Shown in pieces: positions 38,255 to 47,719 of a stretch of DNA of 64,000 nt. The position numbers were made by a program, and so were the translations under genes. The notes below the pieces were generated by a model. That model was not told the origin of the DNA. It did not search any database and worked only from the letters and a program-made list of their open reading frames with translations. Positions within the stretch are counted from its first letter, which is position 1. The number at the start of each line of letters is the position of its first letter. The DNA is from Sulfitobacter sp. F26204 (lineage in GTDB: Bacteria > Pseudomonadota > Alphaproteobacteria > Rhodobacterales > Rhodobacteraceae). The DNA is taken from positions 434,001 through 498,000 of the forward strand of contig NZ_JAPMLQ010000002.1 in the NCBI RefSeq assembly GCF_026410305.1, in the 5' to 3' direction.

Positions 38255-39436
38255 ATGTTTGACCTCGCCAATCCCCCCGCCGGTTTCATCGAAAACCCCT
38301 TTCCGCACTACGATGATTTGCTGCAAAATAGCCCCGTCACGCCGCAGCCTGACGGCTCTTTCCTCATCACCAGACACGCCGATCTGAACGCGATCTACCG
38401 CGACACGACCACCTATATTTCCGATAAAAAACAAGCCTTTGCGCCGAAGTTCGGCAAAGGCACCCCGCTTTATGAGCATCACACGACCAGCCTTGTTTTC
38501 AACGACCCGCCGCTGCACACCCGCGTGCGCCGCATCATGACGGCGGCCCTCACGCCCCGCGCCTTGGCCCGCATGGAACCCGGCCTGATTGCTACAGTGG
38601 ACAGACTGCTTGATGACATGCCTCAAGCCCCTGATCTTATTGAGGACTTTGCCTCCACAATCCCCATCCAGATCATCGGTAACCTCCTTGATATTCCCAT
38701 GGCCGAACGCGCCCCCCTGCGCGATTGGTCCCTCGCCATTCTGGGCGCACTGGAACCCACGCTCACGGACGCGCAACTGGCCAAGGGTCACACCGCCGTT
38801 GAGGAATTCAAAGTCTACTTACAAGACCTTATCGCCCGCCGCCGCGTTGATCCGGGCGATCCGGAAACCGACGTCCTCACGCGGTTGATCAATGGGGATT
38901 CCAACGGCCAACTCACCGAAACCGAATTGCTGCACAATTGCATTTTCATTCTCAACGCCGGCCATGAAACCACCACCAACCTCATCGGCAACGGCCTTGC
39001 CCTTTTGCACGATCATCCCGATCAAAAAGCTTTGCTGCAGAATGACTTAACCCTGATCGACACGACGGTGGAAGAGGTGCTGCGTCTGCGCGCGCCCAAT
39101 CAGTTCGGCAATCGGGAAACCACCGCCACCGTGACATTTCGCGGTCATGAGATCCCGCCCCACACCAACCTGCATCTTTGCATCGGTGCGGCCAACCGCG
39201 ACCCGGATGTCTTTGACGATCCGACAGAATTCGACATCACGCGCCACCCCAACCGGCATCTTGCCTTTGCGGGTGGTCCGCATGTCTGTGTCGGGCTGAC
39301 CCTTGCCCGGATGGAGGGGCGCATCGCCATTGAACGCTTCCTGCGCCGCTATCCTGGCTACACCCTATCCGACAGGCGTATATCTGGTGGACGGATCAGG
39401 TTTCACGGCTACACGTCGTTGCCGGCAAGCCTCTAA
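38255..39436 (+). CDS. Cytochrome P450
   Basis: A 393-residue soluble bacterial P450. The haem ligand is Cys345 in FAGGPHVCVGLTLAR; the I-helix oxygen-activation motif is AGHETT at residues 235-240; the ExxR motif is in VEEVLRLRAPNQF. Full length. No ferredoxin or ferredoxin reductase gene is adjacent, so electrons must come from elsewhere. The CYP family and substrate cannot be told. Expression may be governed by the phased repeats and hairpin upstream. Confidence 0.93.
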   Translation: MFDLANPPAGFIENPFPHYDDLLQNSPVTPQPDGSFLITRHADLNAIYRDTTTYISDKKQAFAPKFGKGTPLYEHHTTSLVFNDPPLHTRVRRIMTAALTPRALARMEPGLIATVDRLLDDMPQAPDLIEDFASTIPIQIIGNLLDIPMAERAPLRDWSLAILGALEPTLTDAQLAKGHTAVEEFKVYLQDLIARRRVDPGDPETDVLTRLINGDSNGQLTETELLHNCIFILNAGHETTTNLIGNGLALLHDHPDQKALLQNDLTLIDTTVEEVLRLRAPNQFGNRETTATVTFRGHEIPPHTNLHLCIGAANRDPDVFDDPTEFDITRHPNRHLAFAGGPHVCVGLTLARMEGRIAIERFLRRYPGYTLSDRRISGGRIRFHGYTSLPASL

Positions 39437-39525
39437 GTCCAAGAAAAGGCTGGACTTGGGCAATTCATCGCGGCAAAGTTACGGCAACAAAAATTGCGGT
39501 AAATACAATAAAACGAGGGAACCTC

Positions 39526-39825
39526 ATGCGTCTCACAACCTCAGCACTCGCAGGCGTCGGCCTGATGTTGGCCACACTGATGCCCGCGCAAGTTGCGGCA
39601 CAGCCTAAAATTTATCCTTATAACGGTGCAAATTATTGCCCCGCCGGTTATCAGCCAGTGCAGCTGGGCGGGGTGATCTGTTGCGGTCAGCCTAACCAAA
39701 GCATGAGCTATAGCCAGGCGATGGCGCATCCGGTCGCGAAAAAGAAATATCGCAAGGTAGTGCGCAAGGTGCGTTCCGCCCGGCCAACCTGCCCGGCAGG
39801 CACAAAGGGTTGCTCAAGCTACTGA
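39526..39825 (+). CDS. Small exported Cys-containing protein
   Basis: A 99-residue protein with a signal peptide (LAGVGLMLATLMPAQVAA). The mature part has six cysteines: one in NYCPAGYQPV, two in GVICCG, and in the tail PTCPAGTKGCSSY, plus a basic stretch (KKKYRKVVRKVR). The repeated CPAG suggests paired disulphides. No family recognised. GAGGGAACCTC precedes the ATG. It follows the P450 gene by 89 bases. Confidence 0.7.
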   Translation: MRLTTSALAGVGLMLATLMPAQVAAQPKIYPYNGANYCPAGYQPVQLGGVICCGQPNQSMSYSQAMAHPVAKKKYRKVVRKVRSARPTCPAGTKGCSSY

Positions 39826-40187
39826 TATTTATGGCCCTCGGAACCGGGTTGAATCGGCAAAATCTGTCGGTTCAGCGCCCGGCGCAGGGTGGCACCTGTC
39901 ACAGATGCAAAGCTTGATTGCCGGTCATGCGATTTTCGCAAAATTGTTTTGACGCCTCTGCGGTGATCTGTCGGTGCGCTGGATTCCTGTCCTGTTGTGT
40001 CCTTTCCTTTATCTGGTGATCTGGTCGCTGCCCCGGCATGGTGAAAAGGTTTGTTAAGGCGTCGATTTAGCCGTTGTGATGGGGGCTTTGCGCCGGGGCT
40101 CCCCAATGCCTTGGGCTTCACGTTGAAAATGTGAAAACCGAAACCTGAGCCAACCTCGTTGGACTGTCCCAAAGGAGACGCACAACC
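39826..40187. other. Gap without a convincing gene
   Basis: A 362-base stretch between the small exported protein and the Spx/ArsC-like gene. Open frames are short and lack good start contexts. A 27-codon hydrophobic frame from GTG 39974 to 40057 has no ribosome site and is not called. AAAGGAG at 40171-40177 is the ribosome site of the next gene. I see no promoter or hairpin strong enough to name. Confidence 0.6.
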
Positions 40188-40508
40188 GTGATCATCTATG
40201 GCCTTAAGAACTGTGATACCTGCCGTAAAGTGATGAAAGCACTGCCAGGTGCGGAACTGCGAGATGTGCGCGTTGACCCGGTGCCCGAAGCGATTTTGAC
40301 AGCAGCCCTGGCGCACTTCGGGGAGGCGTTGGTTAACAAACGCTCAACGACGTGGCGCGGGCTGAACGAAAGCGAGCGTGCGCAACAGCCAATGACTTTG
40401 ATCTTGGCCTATCCTGCAGTGATGAAGCGACCTTTGATCGCTGTGGATAAATCCTTTTTTCTAGGTTGGAACAGTGCGATAGAGCTTGAAATTAAAGCTT
40501 TGCTTTAA
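40188..40508 (+). CDS. ArsC/Spx-family thioredoxin-fold protein
   Basis: A 106-residue protein with the N-terminal redox pair in LKNCDTCRK (CxxC) on a thioredoxin fold typical of the ArsC/Spx/YffB group. It lacks obvious evidence of being an arsenate reductase. The GTG start at 40188 is supported by AAAGGAG 11-17 bases upstream and by the normal N-terminal strand (MIIYGLKNC). It is convergent with the bufferin operon, ending 30 bases from the doxX stop. Cytosolic. Confidence 0.82.
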   Translation: MIIYGLKNCDTCRKVMKALPGAELRDVRVDPVPEAILTAALAHFGEALVNKRSTTWRGLNESERAQQPMTLILAYPAVMKRPLIAVDKSFFLGWNSAIELEIKALL

Positions 40509-40538
40509 GGGGTGAGACATCTTTACCTTTCGAGTGTG

Positions 40539-41081
40539 TCACGATGTTGCAGGGGCCAATGCCCGGTCAAAGGAAAGCGGGCCTGCACCCTTCACAACCA
40601 ACACCAACAGCAGGAAAATCCACAACGCGCGCTGATCCATGATCGTGGCGTCGGGAAAGCGATCGAACCAGCTGCCAAGCGCATCTGAAGCCCCGTGTCC
40701 GTGAATATCCGTCAGGGATTGAACAACGACAAAGCCGATCATCCCCAATGCAGCCAAACGCGTCAAAAAGCCCAGGACAATGAGCACCGGCAGGATGAAT
40801 TCCGACCAGGTGCCCGCGAGGACGACAAGCTTGTGAAACAACGACAGAGCCTCCACATCATAGCCTGCGATTTCGATCACGCGTGGAAAAATCTGTGCGT
40901 AGGCACCCACTGACGGAGTCCAGATACCGGCAAGACCTTCCCCCAATTTGGTCAGGCCGGAGTTCAAGAAATACACCATAAGGATGGCTGCGAACAGGAA
41001 CCGCGCCACTGTGGAAAGCAACCAGTCGGCGCGCTCAAGCTTGCTGGTAAGCGATGCGTATAAAGCCAGAAGTGCAGTCAT
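40539..41081 (-). CDS. DoxX-family membrane protein of the bufferin operon
   Basis: A 180-residue inner-membrane protein with about four transmembrane segments (FLFAAILMVYFLNSGLTKLG; LVVLAGTWSEFILPVLIVLG). It matches DoxX proteins that accompany bufferin-type gene clusters. The role is unclear; a redox or quinone-linked function in the membrane is possible. Its start overlaps the bufC stop as ATGA, so it is the last gene of the operon. Confidence 0.87.
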   Translation of the reverse strand: MTALLALYASLTSKLERADWLLSTVARFLFAAILMVYFLNSGLTKLGEGLAGIWTPSVGAYAQIFPRVIEIAGYDVEALSLFHKLVVLAGTWSEFILPVLIVLGFLTRLAALGMIGFVVVQSLTDIHGHGASDALGSWFDRFPDATIMDQRALWIFLLLVLVVKGAGPLSFDRALAPATS

Positions 41082-41836
41082 GTCAGCTCCTTATGTTTCA
41101 ATTTGGCCAGTGCGCCGCTACGCAGTGCAAGGGCCAGGCTGGTCGTCAGATCGAATTCGGGAGTGGTGATCATGACCTTGTCATATGCCTCACCAAATGA
41201 CATCCCCCGATCCAGCGCCCCGAGCCATTGCGCGGCACCGGACGGGAGCGGCTGCGGGGCGGGATCAAAGGCCGGTCGGGTGATCAACACGTCTTGGGAT
41301 ATGCTACGCGGTTTCCCAGCCTCGGGGTTTTGATTGAAATTCCAAATATCGTAGAGCGGCCAATCGGATCGGATTATGCGTGTTGCCGGCGCAAGGGTCA
41401 CCGTCGTCGCCAGCAGGGCCTCCGGTGAAAGATTTTGCAGGCTATTGTTATCAAAGACAGGGGCGTCTGCCGCATGATATGATTGGCGGAATGCAAGATC
41501 GAGAGCCGCTGCGTCAGGCAGGCAGCCGATATGTTTGAGCGGCTCAAATGTTTTCAGGAACTCAGGGAACTCAAGGCCATAGAACATCATGACCGGCGAC
41601 GTCGGTGGATGGCGGCGGACAAAGAGACCGGCCAGGTTCGCGAAATTCCCAGGTCCGATCAGCTTGGATACCAGAGGAAAGGCGGTTTTCATCGATTCAA
41701 TCAGCGATACCGTCACATTGTTGCGATAGACCGCATAACGTTTGCCGGCAGGCCGTGCTGCGCCATCCACGAGCCCCTCCGGAACCGCCTGCGACGGGTC
41801 GAGAAGGCCGGCGTGAAATGCCTTTTGGTCGGTCAC
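41078..41836 (-). CDS. bufC: Bufferin maturation partner, DUF2063
   Basis: A 252-residue protein with an N-terminal DUF2063 domain ([23 protein letters not shown] region). In MNIO systems such a partner binds the precursor peptide and presents it to the oxidase. A GTG start at 41836 overlaps the bufB stop as GTGA. The C-terminal part ([20 protein letters not shown]) is the extension usual for bufferin-linked members. It should form a complex with BufB. Confidence 0.87.
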   Translation of the reverse strand: MTDQKAFHAGLLDPSQAVPEGLVDGAARPAGKRYAVYRNNVTVSLIESMKTAFPLVSKLIGPGNFANLAGLFVRRHPPTSPVMMFYGLEFPEFLKTFEPLKHIGCLPDAAALDLAFRQSYHAADAPVFDNNSLQNLSPEALLATTVTLAPATRIIRSDWPLYDIWNFNQNPEAGKPRSISQDVLITRPAFDPAPQPLPSGAAQWLGALDRGMSFGEAYDKVMITTPEFDLTTSLALALRSGALAKLKHKELT

Positions 41837-42681
41837 GGTGTCAACGCAAGTGCGGCGCGTCCGGCTTCATCGCGCAGGACGGGCCATTCAGGCACATCGT
41901 TGTCCCATTCGACAAGGATCGGAGCAGTGCCTGTCTGAGCAAGAGTATAGTCCAGCAGTGCCCAAACCGGATCGACAACGGGTTTGCCATGGCTGTCGAT
42001 CAGCAGGGGCGCACCATGATCGTCTTGGTCTTCGTCGTGGCCACCCACATGAATTTCCCCCACCTTGTCTGTCGGGAAAGCATCAATATAGTTCTGGGCC
42101 GAAAGTCCAAGATTGGTGGATGAAATGAATACATTGTTGACATCCAGCAAGAGACCACAGGAAGTTCTGTGGGTAACTTCCTTTAAAAAGTCGGTTTCAG
42201 AGAAGGTTGATTCCGTAAAGGCCAGATAGCTTGAGGGGTTTTCCAACAACATTTGCCGCCCCAGGAGATCTTGTACCTGATTGATGTGATCCACCACACA
42301 ATCCAGCGTCGCCGTTGTATAGGGCAGGGGCAGCAAGTCATTCAAGAAAGCCGTACCATGTGTCGACCAGGCGAGATGTTCGGAAAAACTGGCCGGGTTG
42401 ATCCAGTCGCACAGGCGCTTCAGGCGTTTGAGGTGGGCGCGATCCAGGGGTGCTTCGCCGCCAATCGACAGACCGACACCGTGGACAGAAATGGCGAATT
42501 GTTCTGACAATGCCGCGAGTTGCGCCAGGGGGCGGCCCCCATCCCCCATGTAGTTTTCTGCATGCACCTCTATCCATTCGACCGGACCGGGATCCGATTG
42601 CAGGTCCTTGAAATGCTGGGGTTTGTACCCCACGCCGGCAGCGTGGGGCAGTTTTTCAAAGTGGCGTGACCTATCCAGCAT
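41833..42681 (-). CDS. bufB: Multinuclear non-haem iron oxidase (MNIO, DUF692)
   Basis: A 282-residue TIM-barrel enzyme of the MbnB/TglH/BufB family that modifies cysteines in RiPP precursors using a two- or three-iron centre. Expected ligand regions are visible: [52 protein letters not shown] and [11 protein letters not shown]. In bufferins it turns Cys residues into thiooxazoles. It lies 59 bases downstream of the precursor gene and overlaps bufC. Confidence 0.92.
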   Translation of the reverse strand: MLDRSRHFEKLPHAAGVGYKPQHFKDLQSDPGPVEWIEVHAENYMGDGGRPLAQLAALSEQFAISVHGVGLSIGGEAPLDRAHLKRLKRLCDWINPASFSEHLAWSTHGTAFLNDLLPLPYTTATLDCVVDHINQVQDLLGRQMLLENPSSYLAFTESTFSETDFLKEVTHRTSCGLLLDVNNVFISSTNLGLSAQNYIDAFPTDKVGEIHVGGHDEDQDDHGAPLLIDSHGKPVVDPVWALLDYTLAQTGTAPILVEWDNDVPEWPVLRDEAGRAALALTP

Positions 42682-42740
42682 AGCGTCTGTTCCTCTTTGA
42701 GCGGGGTCCCGGGGCGAACAAGCCGCCCGAGACAGGATGT

Positions 42741-43046
42741 TTATGCCGGCAGGTCGCGATCAAGAGCCTCCAAAGAGCCTTTTCGCTCTGATCCGTCGGC
42801 CATTTCCGGTAGTTCGATGTCCTGACATGTACCGGAATCAACCAAGGTCCATGCGTTGCCCTGATAGTCGGTGACAGAGGTCCCGGCGCAGGTGGTGCCG
42901 GGCCCGGCGGCGCAATCATTTTCACCTGCAAGGGAGACGCCATAGCATTTCTCTTTGGAGGCTGCTTCGGCGGTTGTGGTGGATTGGGCTGTCATTGCGG
43001 CAGCGACCGCGCCGGCAATTGCGACTGATTTCATAGCGTTTGACAT
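42741..43046 (-). CDS. bufA: Bufferin precursor peptide (DUF2282, BufA1-type)
   Basis: A 101-residue precursor. An Ala-rich signal peptide ([14 protein letters not shown]) directs export. The core has four cysteines at 34 (EKCYGV), 45 (ENDCAAG), 53 (TTCAGT) and 74 (GTCQDI), matching the DUF2282 pattern in which the two central Cys are modified to thiooxazoles and the outer two form a disulphide, giving a copper-binding peptide. The C-terminal 25 residues form a charged tail ([17 protein letters not shown]). ATG 43046 has AAGGAAG six to twelve bases upstream. Confidence 0.9.
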   Translation of the reverse strand: MSNAMKSVAIAGAVAAAMTAQSTTTAEAASKEKCYGVSLAGENDCAAGPGTTCAGTSVTDYQGNAWTLVDSGTCQDIELPEMADGSERKGSLEALDRDLPA

Positions 43047-43159
43047 GTGAACTTCCTTTTTCTTGGCTTGGGTCACGGGTAATGTGCTTACTAAACCATC
43101 AGAATGGCCTGCACTCCAGTCACGAGCCAGTGTTTCACGATCCTGTCAGGGATTGGCCC

Positions 43160-43179
43160 GTAATGTTTGTAAATATTAC
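43160..43179. promoter_or_regulatory. Imperfect dyad upstream of bufA
   Basis: GTAATGTTTGTAAATATTAC reads as an imperfect 20-base palindrome (GTAAT...ATTAC ends, 16 of 20 positions symmetric). It lies 114-133 bases before the bufA start codon, in an AT-rich patch of an otherwise GC-rich gap. It could be an operator for the bufferin operon. No match to a known copper-regulator box was recognised. Confidence 0.4.
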
Positions 43180-43216
43180 AGGAACGGGTGGGCAAGTACC
43201 TCTGTTTGTTACAATT

Positions 43217-43258
43217 CCCCCCGCCCTCGGCGGTGCCACCGTCGCGCGGAGGGGGGGG
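43217..43258 (-). terminator. Possible GC-rich hairpin after thrS
   Basis: A C-run (43217-43222) faces a G-run (43251-43258), with an inner CGGT-GCC-ACCG hairpin (43231-43241). It begins about 15 bases past the thrS stop, where a terminator would be expected on the minus strand, but the sequence after it (AATTGTAACAAAC) has no T-run. Rho-independent termination is therefore uncertain. Confidence 0.35.
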
Positions 43259-43272
43259 ATGTTACAATGGAT

Positions 43273-45222
43273 TCAGGCCCGCAAATCGGGTGGGGTGGCC
43301 TCAATGCGCAGTTCTGCGGCGACATCCTGCAAGGCCTGGACAGAGGTTTGCTTTTGACCCAAACGACGGACCGAGACTGTCTTTTCCTCAACCTCGCGTG
43401 CGCCTACAGCCAGGATCACCGGCACCTTGCCCACCGAATGTTCGCGAACCTTATAGTTGATCTTTTCGTTGCGCATGTCAGCTTCGGCGCGCACCCCCGC
43501 TGATTTCAGGGTCTCGACGACCTCCATGACATAGTCGTCCGCCTCGGAGGTGATGGAGGCCACGACAACTTGGCGCGGTGCCAACCAGAAGGGCAGTTTG
43601 CCCGCGGAGTTTTCGATCAGGATGCCGATGAACCGTTCAAACGACCCAAGGCAGGCGCGGTGCAGCATATAGGGGCGGTGTTTTGCACCATCTTCGCCGA
43701 CAAATTGCGCGTTCAGACGTTCGGGCAGATTTGGGTCCACCTGAAAGGTGCCACATTGCCATTCGCGGCCAATCGCATCGGTCAGTTTGAAGTCGAGCTT
43801 GGGGCCGTAAAAAGCGCCTTCCCCTGCATCCAGCGTATAGGGGTAGCCGGTGGCCTTGATCGCGTTTTCCAGCGCGTTTTCGACGTGATCCCAGCTTTCC
43901 TCTGATCCAACCCGCTTTTCGGGGCGGGTGGCAAACATGATTTCGAATTTTTCAAAGCCGAGGTCTTTGTAGACAGAGGCCAGATAGTCGATGAAGGCGG
44001 CGCATTCGGCCTCAATCTGGTCCTCACGGCAGAAGATATGGCCGTCATCCTGCGTAAATCCGCGCACGCGCATGATGCCGTGCAACGCGCCGGAAGGTTC
44101 GTACCGGTTGCAGGATCCGAATTCGGCCATGCGCAAGGGCAGGTCACGGTAGGATTTCATGCCTTGGTTGAAAATCTGCACGTGGCAGGGGCAGTTCATC
44201 GGTTTCAGCGCATTCACGGCCTTTTCGCGGGCGTGTTCCTCATCCACCTCGACGATAAACATATGTTCTTGATATTTGTCCCAATGGCCTGAGGCCTCCC
44301 ACAGTTTGCGATCAACAACCTGCGGGGTGTTCACTTCGACATAGCCTGCCTTGCGCTGTTTGCGGCGCATGTAATCTTGTAAGGTGGTGTAGATCGACCA
44401 GCCGTTAGGGTGCCAGAACACCTGACCGGGGGCTTCTTCCTGCATGTGAAACAGGTTCATCTCGCGGCCCAGCTTGCGGTGATCGCGTTTTGCGGCTTCT
44501 TCCAGCATATTGAGATGCGCGCGCAGCTTTTCCTTGCCGGTAAAGGCAACGCCGTAGATGCGTTGCAACATGGCGCGGTCACTGTCGCCGCGCCAGTAGG
44601 CACCGGCGATGGACATCAATTTGAAGGCATCGCCGGGCACCTGGCCTGTGTGCTGCAGGTGAGGGCCACGGCACAGATCCTGCCAGTCACCATGCCAGTA
44701 CATACGCAGCGGCTCATCGCCCGGAATGGCGTTGATCAGTTCGACCTTGTAGGGTTCGCCGTTGTCTTCATAATGTTTGATGGCGCGGGCGCGGTCCCAG
44801 ACTTCGGTGCGCACTTGATCCCTCTTGTTGATGATTTCCTTCATCTTTTTCTCTATCAAGCCGAGATCTTCGGGAGTGAAGGATTCCTTGCGGTCAAAGT
44901 CGTAATACCAGCCATCCTTGATCACGGGGCCGATGGTGACCTTGGTGTCGGGCCAGATCTCCTGCACGGCGCGCGCCATGATATGGGCCAGATCGTGACG
45001 GACCAGCTCATTGGCTTGCTCCTCATCCGCCATCGTGTGGATGGCGATGTCGGCATCCCCCTCAATCGGCCAGGCCAGATCGGAATGTGTGCCGTTCACC
45101 GTGGCGCTGATTGCCTTTTTGCCTAGGGATTTCGAAATGTCGGCAGCAACTTCGCCCGCGGTGATACCTGCGTCGTAGTTTCGGACATTGCCATCGGGAA
45201 GGGTGAGTGAGATTTGCGCCAT
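43273..45222 (-). CDS. thrS: Threonyl-tRNA synthetase
   Basis: A 649-residue class II synthetase that charges tRNA-Thr. It has an N-terminal TGS domain ([20 protein letters not shown]), an editing domain with [15 protein letters not shown] (HxxxH), and [19 protein letters not shown]. The catalytic core has [10 protein letters not shown] (zinc Cys) and [17 protein letters not shown] (motif 3). A C-terminal anticodon-binding domain follows. ATG 45222 follows GAGGAGG at a normal distance; a TTG one codon earlier is also possible. Full length. Confidence 0.97.
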   Translation of the reverse strand: MAQISLTLPDGNVRNYDAGITAGEVAADISKSLGKKAISATVNGTHSDLAWPIEGDADIAIHTMADEEQANELVRHDLAHIMARAVQEIWPDTKVTIGPVIKDGWYYDFDRKESFTPEDLGLIEKKMKEIINKRDQVRTEVWDRARAIKHYEDNGEPYKVELINAIPGDEPLRMYWHGDWQDLCRGPHLQHTGQVPGDAFKLMSIAGAYWRGDSDRAMLQRIYGVAFTGKEKLRAHLNMLEEAAKRDHRKLGREMNLFHMQEEAPGQVFWHPNGWSIYTTLQDYMRRKQRKAGYVEVNTPQVVDRKLWEASGHWDKYQEHMFIVEVDEEHAREKAVNALKPMNCPCHVQIFNQGMKSYRDLPLRMAEFGSCNRYEPSGALHGIMRVRGFTQDDGHIFCREDQIEAECAAFIDYLASVYKDLGFEKFEIMFATRPEKRVGSEESWDHVENALENAIKATGYPYTLDAGEGAFYGPKLDFKLTDAIGREWQCGTFQVDPNLPERLNAQFVGEDGAKHRPYMLHRACLGSFERFIGILIENSAGKLPFWLAPRQVVVASITSEADDYVMEVVETLKSAGVRAEADMRNEKINYKVREHSVGKVPVILAVGAREVEEKTVSVRRLGQKQTSVQALQDVAAELRIEATPPDLRA

Positions 45223-45365
45223 CAATGGGCCTCCTCGTCAGTTTGGCGCCTACGAGACGCCCGGTTGCGGGTTATGTGTTTGGTCTATGTGGCGGGACGG
45301 CCAAGGGTTGTCAACGTGGCAGGCACGTGAAAACGTGATGGAAACAAACCTGAGGAGTCTGCGCA

Positions 45366-46181
45366 ATGGTCGAAGTGGAATGGCAACGATTGAAAGCGCA
45401 GGAACTGCGCAATTTGGCAGATCAAGATGCCGTGGTGATCCTGCCCGTCGCGTCAATTGAACAGCACGGACCGCATTTGCCGACCATGGTGGATACGCGG
45501 TTGGGTCACGAAGTTGCGGTGCGTGCCGCGCGCAAGGCCTATCCGACACGTCCTGTTGTTGTGACCCCGGTGGTCTGGGCCGGGTTGTCCGAACATCATA
45601 TGCCTTTCGGCGGGACGCTGACAGTCAGCCATGCGACGTTTCACGCGGTTTTGCGCGATCTTGTTGATTCCATCACGCGCCACGGGTTTCATGACATTGT
45701 GATTTCCAATTCTCACGGTGGCAACATGACCGCGATGCAGCATTTCTGTGAGGAGATGTCACCACGGTTAGATGCGACGCTTGTGGCTGTTACCTACCCG
45801 GCAGAGGCGGCGGATGAGATTGGCAAGATACTGGAAGATCAGGAAAACCTGTCCCATGCTTGCGAGGCGGAGACCTCGATGATGATGGCTGTCGAAGGCG
45901 AGCTGGTGGATACCTCCGACCTTGCGGCGCTGAACAATGCTGACGGGGCAGGTGCTGGGTTCCTTGGGGCGGGCAAGGCGGCCTATCGCTGGCGGCCTTA
46001 TACGCAAACCACATCACATGGGGCGACCGGCATGCCGGGACGGTCCAGCGCGGACAAGGGGGAGCGGTTGTTCGAGGCAGCGGCCGAAGCGATTGCGGCG
46101 ATGATTCTTGATGCCGATACATGGGCCGCACCGGTGGACCAGCGCGGAAGCGGTGCAGGTGGTGTTCCGTTTCGGCGCTGA
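45366..46181 (+). CDS. Creatininase-family amidohydrolase
   Basis: A 271-residue enzyme with the metal-binding motifs of the creatininase family: SIEQHGPHLPTMVDT, SEHHMPFGGT, SNSHGGN and a Glu in ACEAETSMMM. Family members cleave cyclic amides or formamides (creatinine, formamidopyrimidines and others) or act in cofactor pathways; the substrate is not evident. GAGGAG precedes ATG 45366. Divergent from thrS. No other catabolic genes adjoin. Confidence 0.9.
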   Translation: MVEVEWQRLKAQELRNLADQDAVVILPVASIEQHGPHLPTMVDTRLGHEVAVRAARKAYPTRPVVVTPVVWAGLSEHHMPFGGTLTVSHATFHAVLRDLVDSITRHGFHDIVISNSHGGNMTAMQHFCEEMSPRLDATLVAVTYPAEAADEIGKILEDQENLSHACEAETSMMMAVEGELVDTSDLAALNNADGAGAGFLGAGKAAYRWRPYTQTTSHGATGMPGRSSADKGERLFEAAAEAIAAMILDADTWAAPVDQRGSGAGGVPFRR

Positions 46182-46267
46182 ACAGCGACGTAATGTAATG
46201 GCAGAAACACATTGACCATGGCAGGGGGGCGTATAGTTTCAGCCCATCACAGCGCAAGGGGAACTTG

Positions 46268-46513
46268 ATGTCCGGCTACAATAGTACCTTCCAACTGACC
46301 GTTGATGACATGGAACTGATCGAAGAAGCACTGCGGGCTCATGCGCGGGAATTGTCGATGCAAAAGCTGGTGAACCCTGACGCGAATGCAGAGCGGGCCA
46401 AGACCAATCGCGAGATTGAAGAAAACCTGCGCAAAGGTGAGGCTTTGTTGGGCCGGCTGCATGATCAAAAGATCTTTTACCGGCCCAAATCAGACGTTTA
46501 CGTCAGCGGTTGA
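46268..46513 (+). CDS. Small hypothetical helical protein
   Basis: An 81-residue soluble protein rich in charged helices (VDDMELIEEALRAHARELS, AERAKTNREIEENLRKG). It has no signal peptide and no Cys. It could be a small regulatory or coiled-coil protein; I do not recognise a named domain. Its end overlaps the 3' end of the convergent MAPEG gene by 16 bases. ATG 46268 is preferred to the TTG just before it. Confidence 0.65.
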   Translation: MSGYNSTFQLTVDDMELIEEALRAHARELSMQKLVNPDANAERAKTNREIEENLRKGEALLGRLHDQKIFYRPKSDVYVSG

Positions 46514-46935
46514 GCCAGACCCGCTACGAAAACCGCATAGCCCATCAACAAGCAGCACACCCAGCCGATGTTATGAAGCATTGGACGCAGAGGCATACGT
46601 GCCATGCCACTGATCATGCCGATTGCATGGGCGACCCTGACCCAGAAATATACAATCGCGGTCCAGTAGGTTAGCGTGCCAAAGCCGTCGACGCGATCCA
46701 CGATCAAAACCAGAACCGCAAAAGGCAAAAATTGTTCCAGTAGGTTCAGATGGGCACGGTGCGCGCGGTGCACCCATGCCGGTAATTGGCGCAGATCTGC
46801 AGGTCGCTGGAAAGGATCCAGCGTACCGCCGGTTTCGGTTTGGCGTGCGGCACCGACCACATAGGGTAGCCAAAGGGAGGCCGCGAACAGGCTGAGGCAG
46901 GCAAGAATACCAAGTTCCGTTGGGAAAGCATCCAT
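46498..46935 (-). CDS. MAPEG-family membrane protein
   Basis: A 145-residue protein with four transmembrane segments and the family motif region RQLPAWVHRAHRAHLNLLEQ followed by FLPFAVLVLI. MAPEG proteins include microsomal glutathione transferases; bacterial ones often have unknown substrates. It follows the ArsR-AHSA1 gene by 12 bases on the same strand and may be its co-regulated partner. Confidence 0.85.
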   Translation of the reverse strand: MDAFPTELGILACLSLFAASLWLPYVVGAARQTETGGTLDPFQRPADLRQLPAWVHRAHRAHLNLLEQFLPFAVLVLIVDRVDGFGTLTYWTAIVYFWVRVAHAIGMISGMARMPLRPMLHNIGWVCCLLMGYAVFVAGLAQPLT

Positions 46936-46947
46936 AAAACCAGTCCC

Positions 46948-47694
46948 TTACATTGAAGATTTCAAGGCTGTGCCAGTCTCGAGCCAGGACTTGAGAGAAG
47001 CGGCCAGACGCGCCCATCCTTCACCAGAGCCTTCTTGCCCCTCGGGCAGGTCGTAATGTTCGATGGTGAGCTTGCAGATGTCTCCCTGTGGTTCGATCAA
47101 GAATGCCATGCGTGATGCCGCAGCATCGGGCCCGAAGAAATGCGGTTCGAAGGTCGCTTCGATCCGCGTCTTTGGCACAACTTTGGTCGGTTGCTGCGTC
47201 AGCATCGAATTGCCGTCAGGCATGATCCAGTTCAGTTTACCGCCAACACGGGCTTCGCCCTCTACCCGAGCGCCAAGAAAATGGTAGGCAGACATGCTTT
47301 CGGGATTGCTCAACGCGTCCCATAACGCATCTTGCGTGCAGCGGATAAATGTCTGCATCATAAAGTCTGGTTTGGTCATTTGATCGTTCCTTTCGAGGGA
47401 TGATTTGAGGTCTAGTACCGCTCGTGCTACCGGTTTGGAGCGCATCGGCTCAATCCAGCGATCTATGGTCTGTTGCAGGGTCACTGCGTTCAAATAGTGG
47501 TATTTGAACCGGCCTTTCTTGTGGGTCACGACCAGATGGGCTTCTGCCAGCACATTCAGGTGCTTCATCACGCCAAATCGGGTCATATCAAGCAGTTCCG
47601 TCAACTCTTGCAAAGTTTGTCCGTCCTTTTGGCGCAACGCGTCCAAAAGGGTGCGACGGGCCGGATCGGCAAGTGCTTTGAAGACTGCATCCAT
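46948..47694 (-). CDS. ArsR-type HTH fused to an AHSA1/SRPBCC domain
   Basis: A 248-residue fusion. Residues about 1-90 are a winged helix-turn-helix (MDAVFKALADPARRTLLDAL, LTELLDMTRFGVMKHLNVL) of the ArsR type without the metal-binding Cys of classical members. Residues about 110-245 form an AHSA1-like SRPBCC hydrophobic-pocket domain (LWDALSNPESMSAYHFLGA). The two are often separate adjacent genes; here they are one chain, so the pocket may sense a ligand. ATG 47694 has no clear Shine-Dalgarno; a GTG at 47724 is possible. Confidence 0.85.
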   Translation of the reverse strand: MDAVFKALADPARRTLLDALRQKDGQTLQELTELLDMTRFGVMKHLNVLAEAHLVVTHKKGRFKYHYLNAVTLQQTIDRWIEPMRSKPVARAVLDLKSSLERNDQMTKPDFMMQTFIRCTQDALWDALSNPESMSAYHFLGARVEGEARVGGKLNWIMPDGNSMLTQQPTKVVPKTRIEATFEPHFFGPDAAASRMAFLIEPQGDICKLTIEHYDLPEGQEGSGEGWARLAASLKSWLETGTALKSSM

Positions 47695-47719
47695 ATAGGG
47701 CACTATAGGTAATAAATTA

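Noticed and set aside
39974-40057. A 27-codon hydrophobic frame from a GTG start (MRWIPVLLCPFLYLVIWSL)
   Set aside because: It looks like a membrane microprotein but has no ribosome binding site, and short hydrophobic frames are expected by chance in GC-rich DNA.
39819-40316. A minus-strand open frame of 165 codons opposite the Spx/ArsC-like gene
   Set aside because: It is a shadow of a real gene; its product is rich in His, Gln and Arg as expected for an antisense frame.
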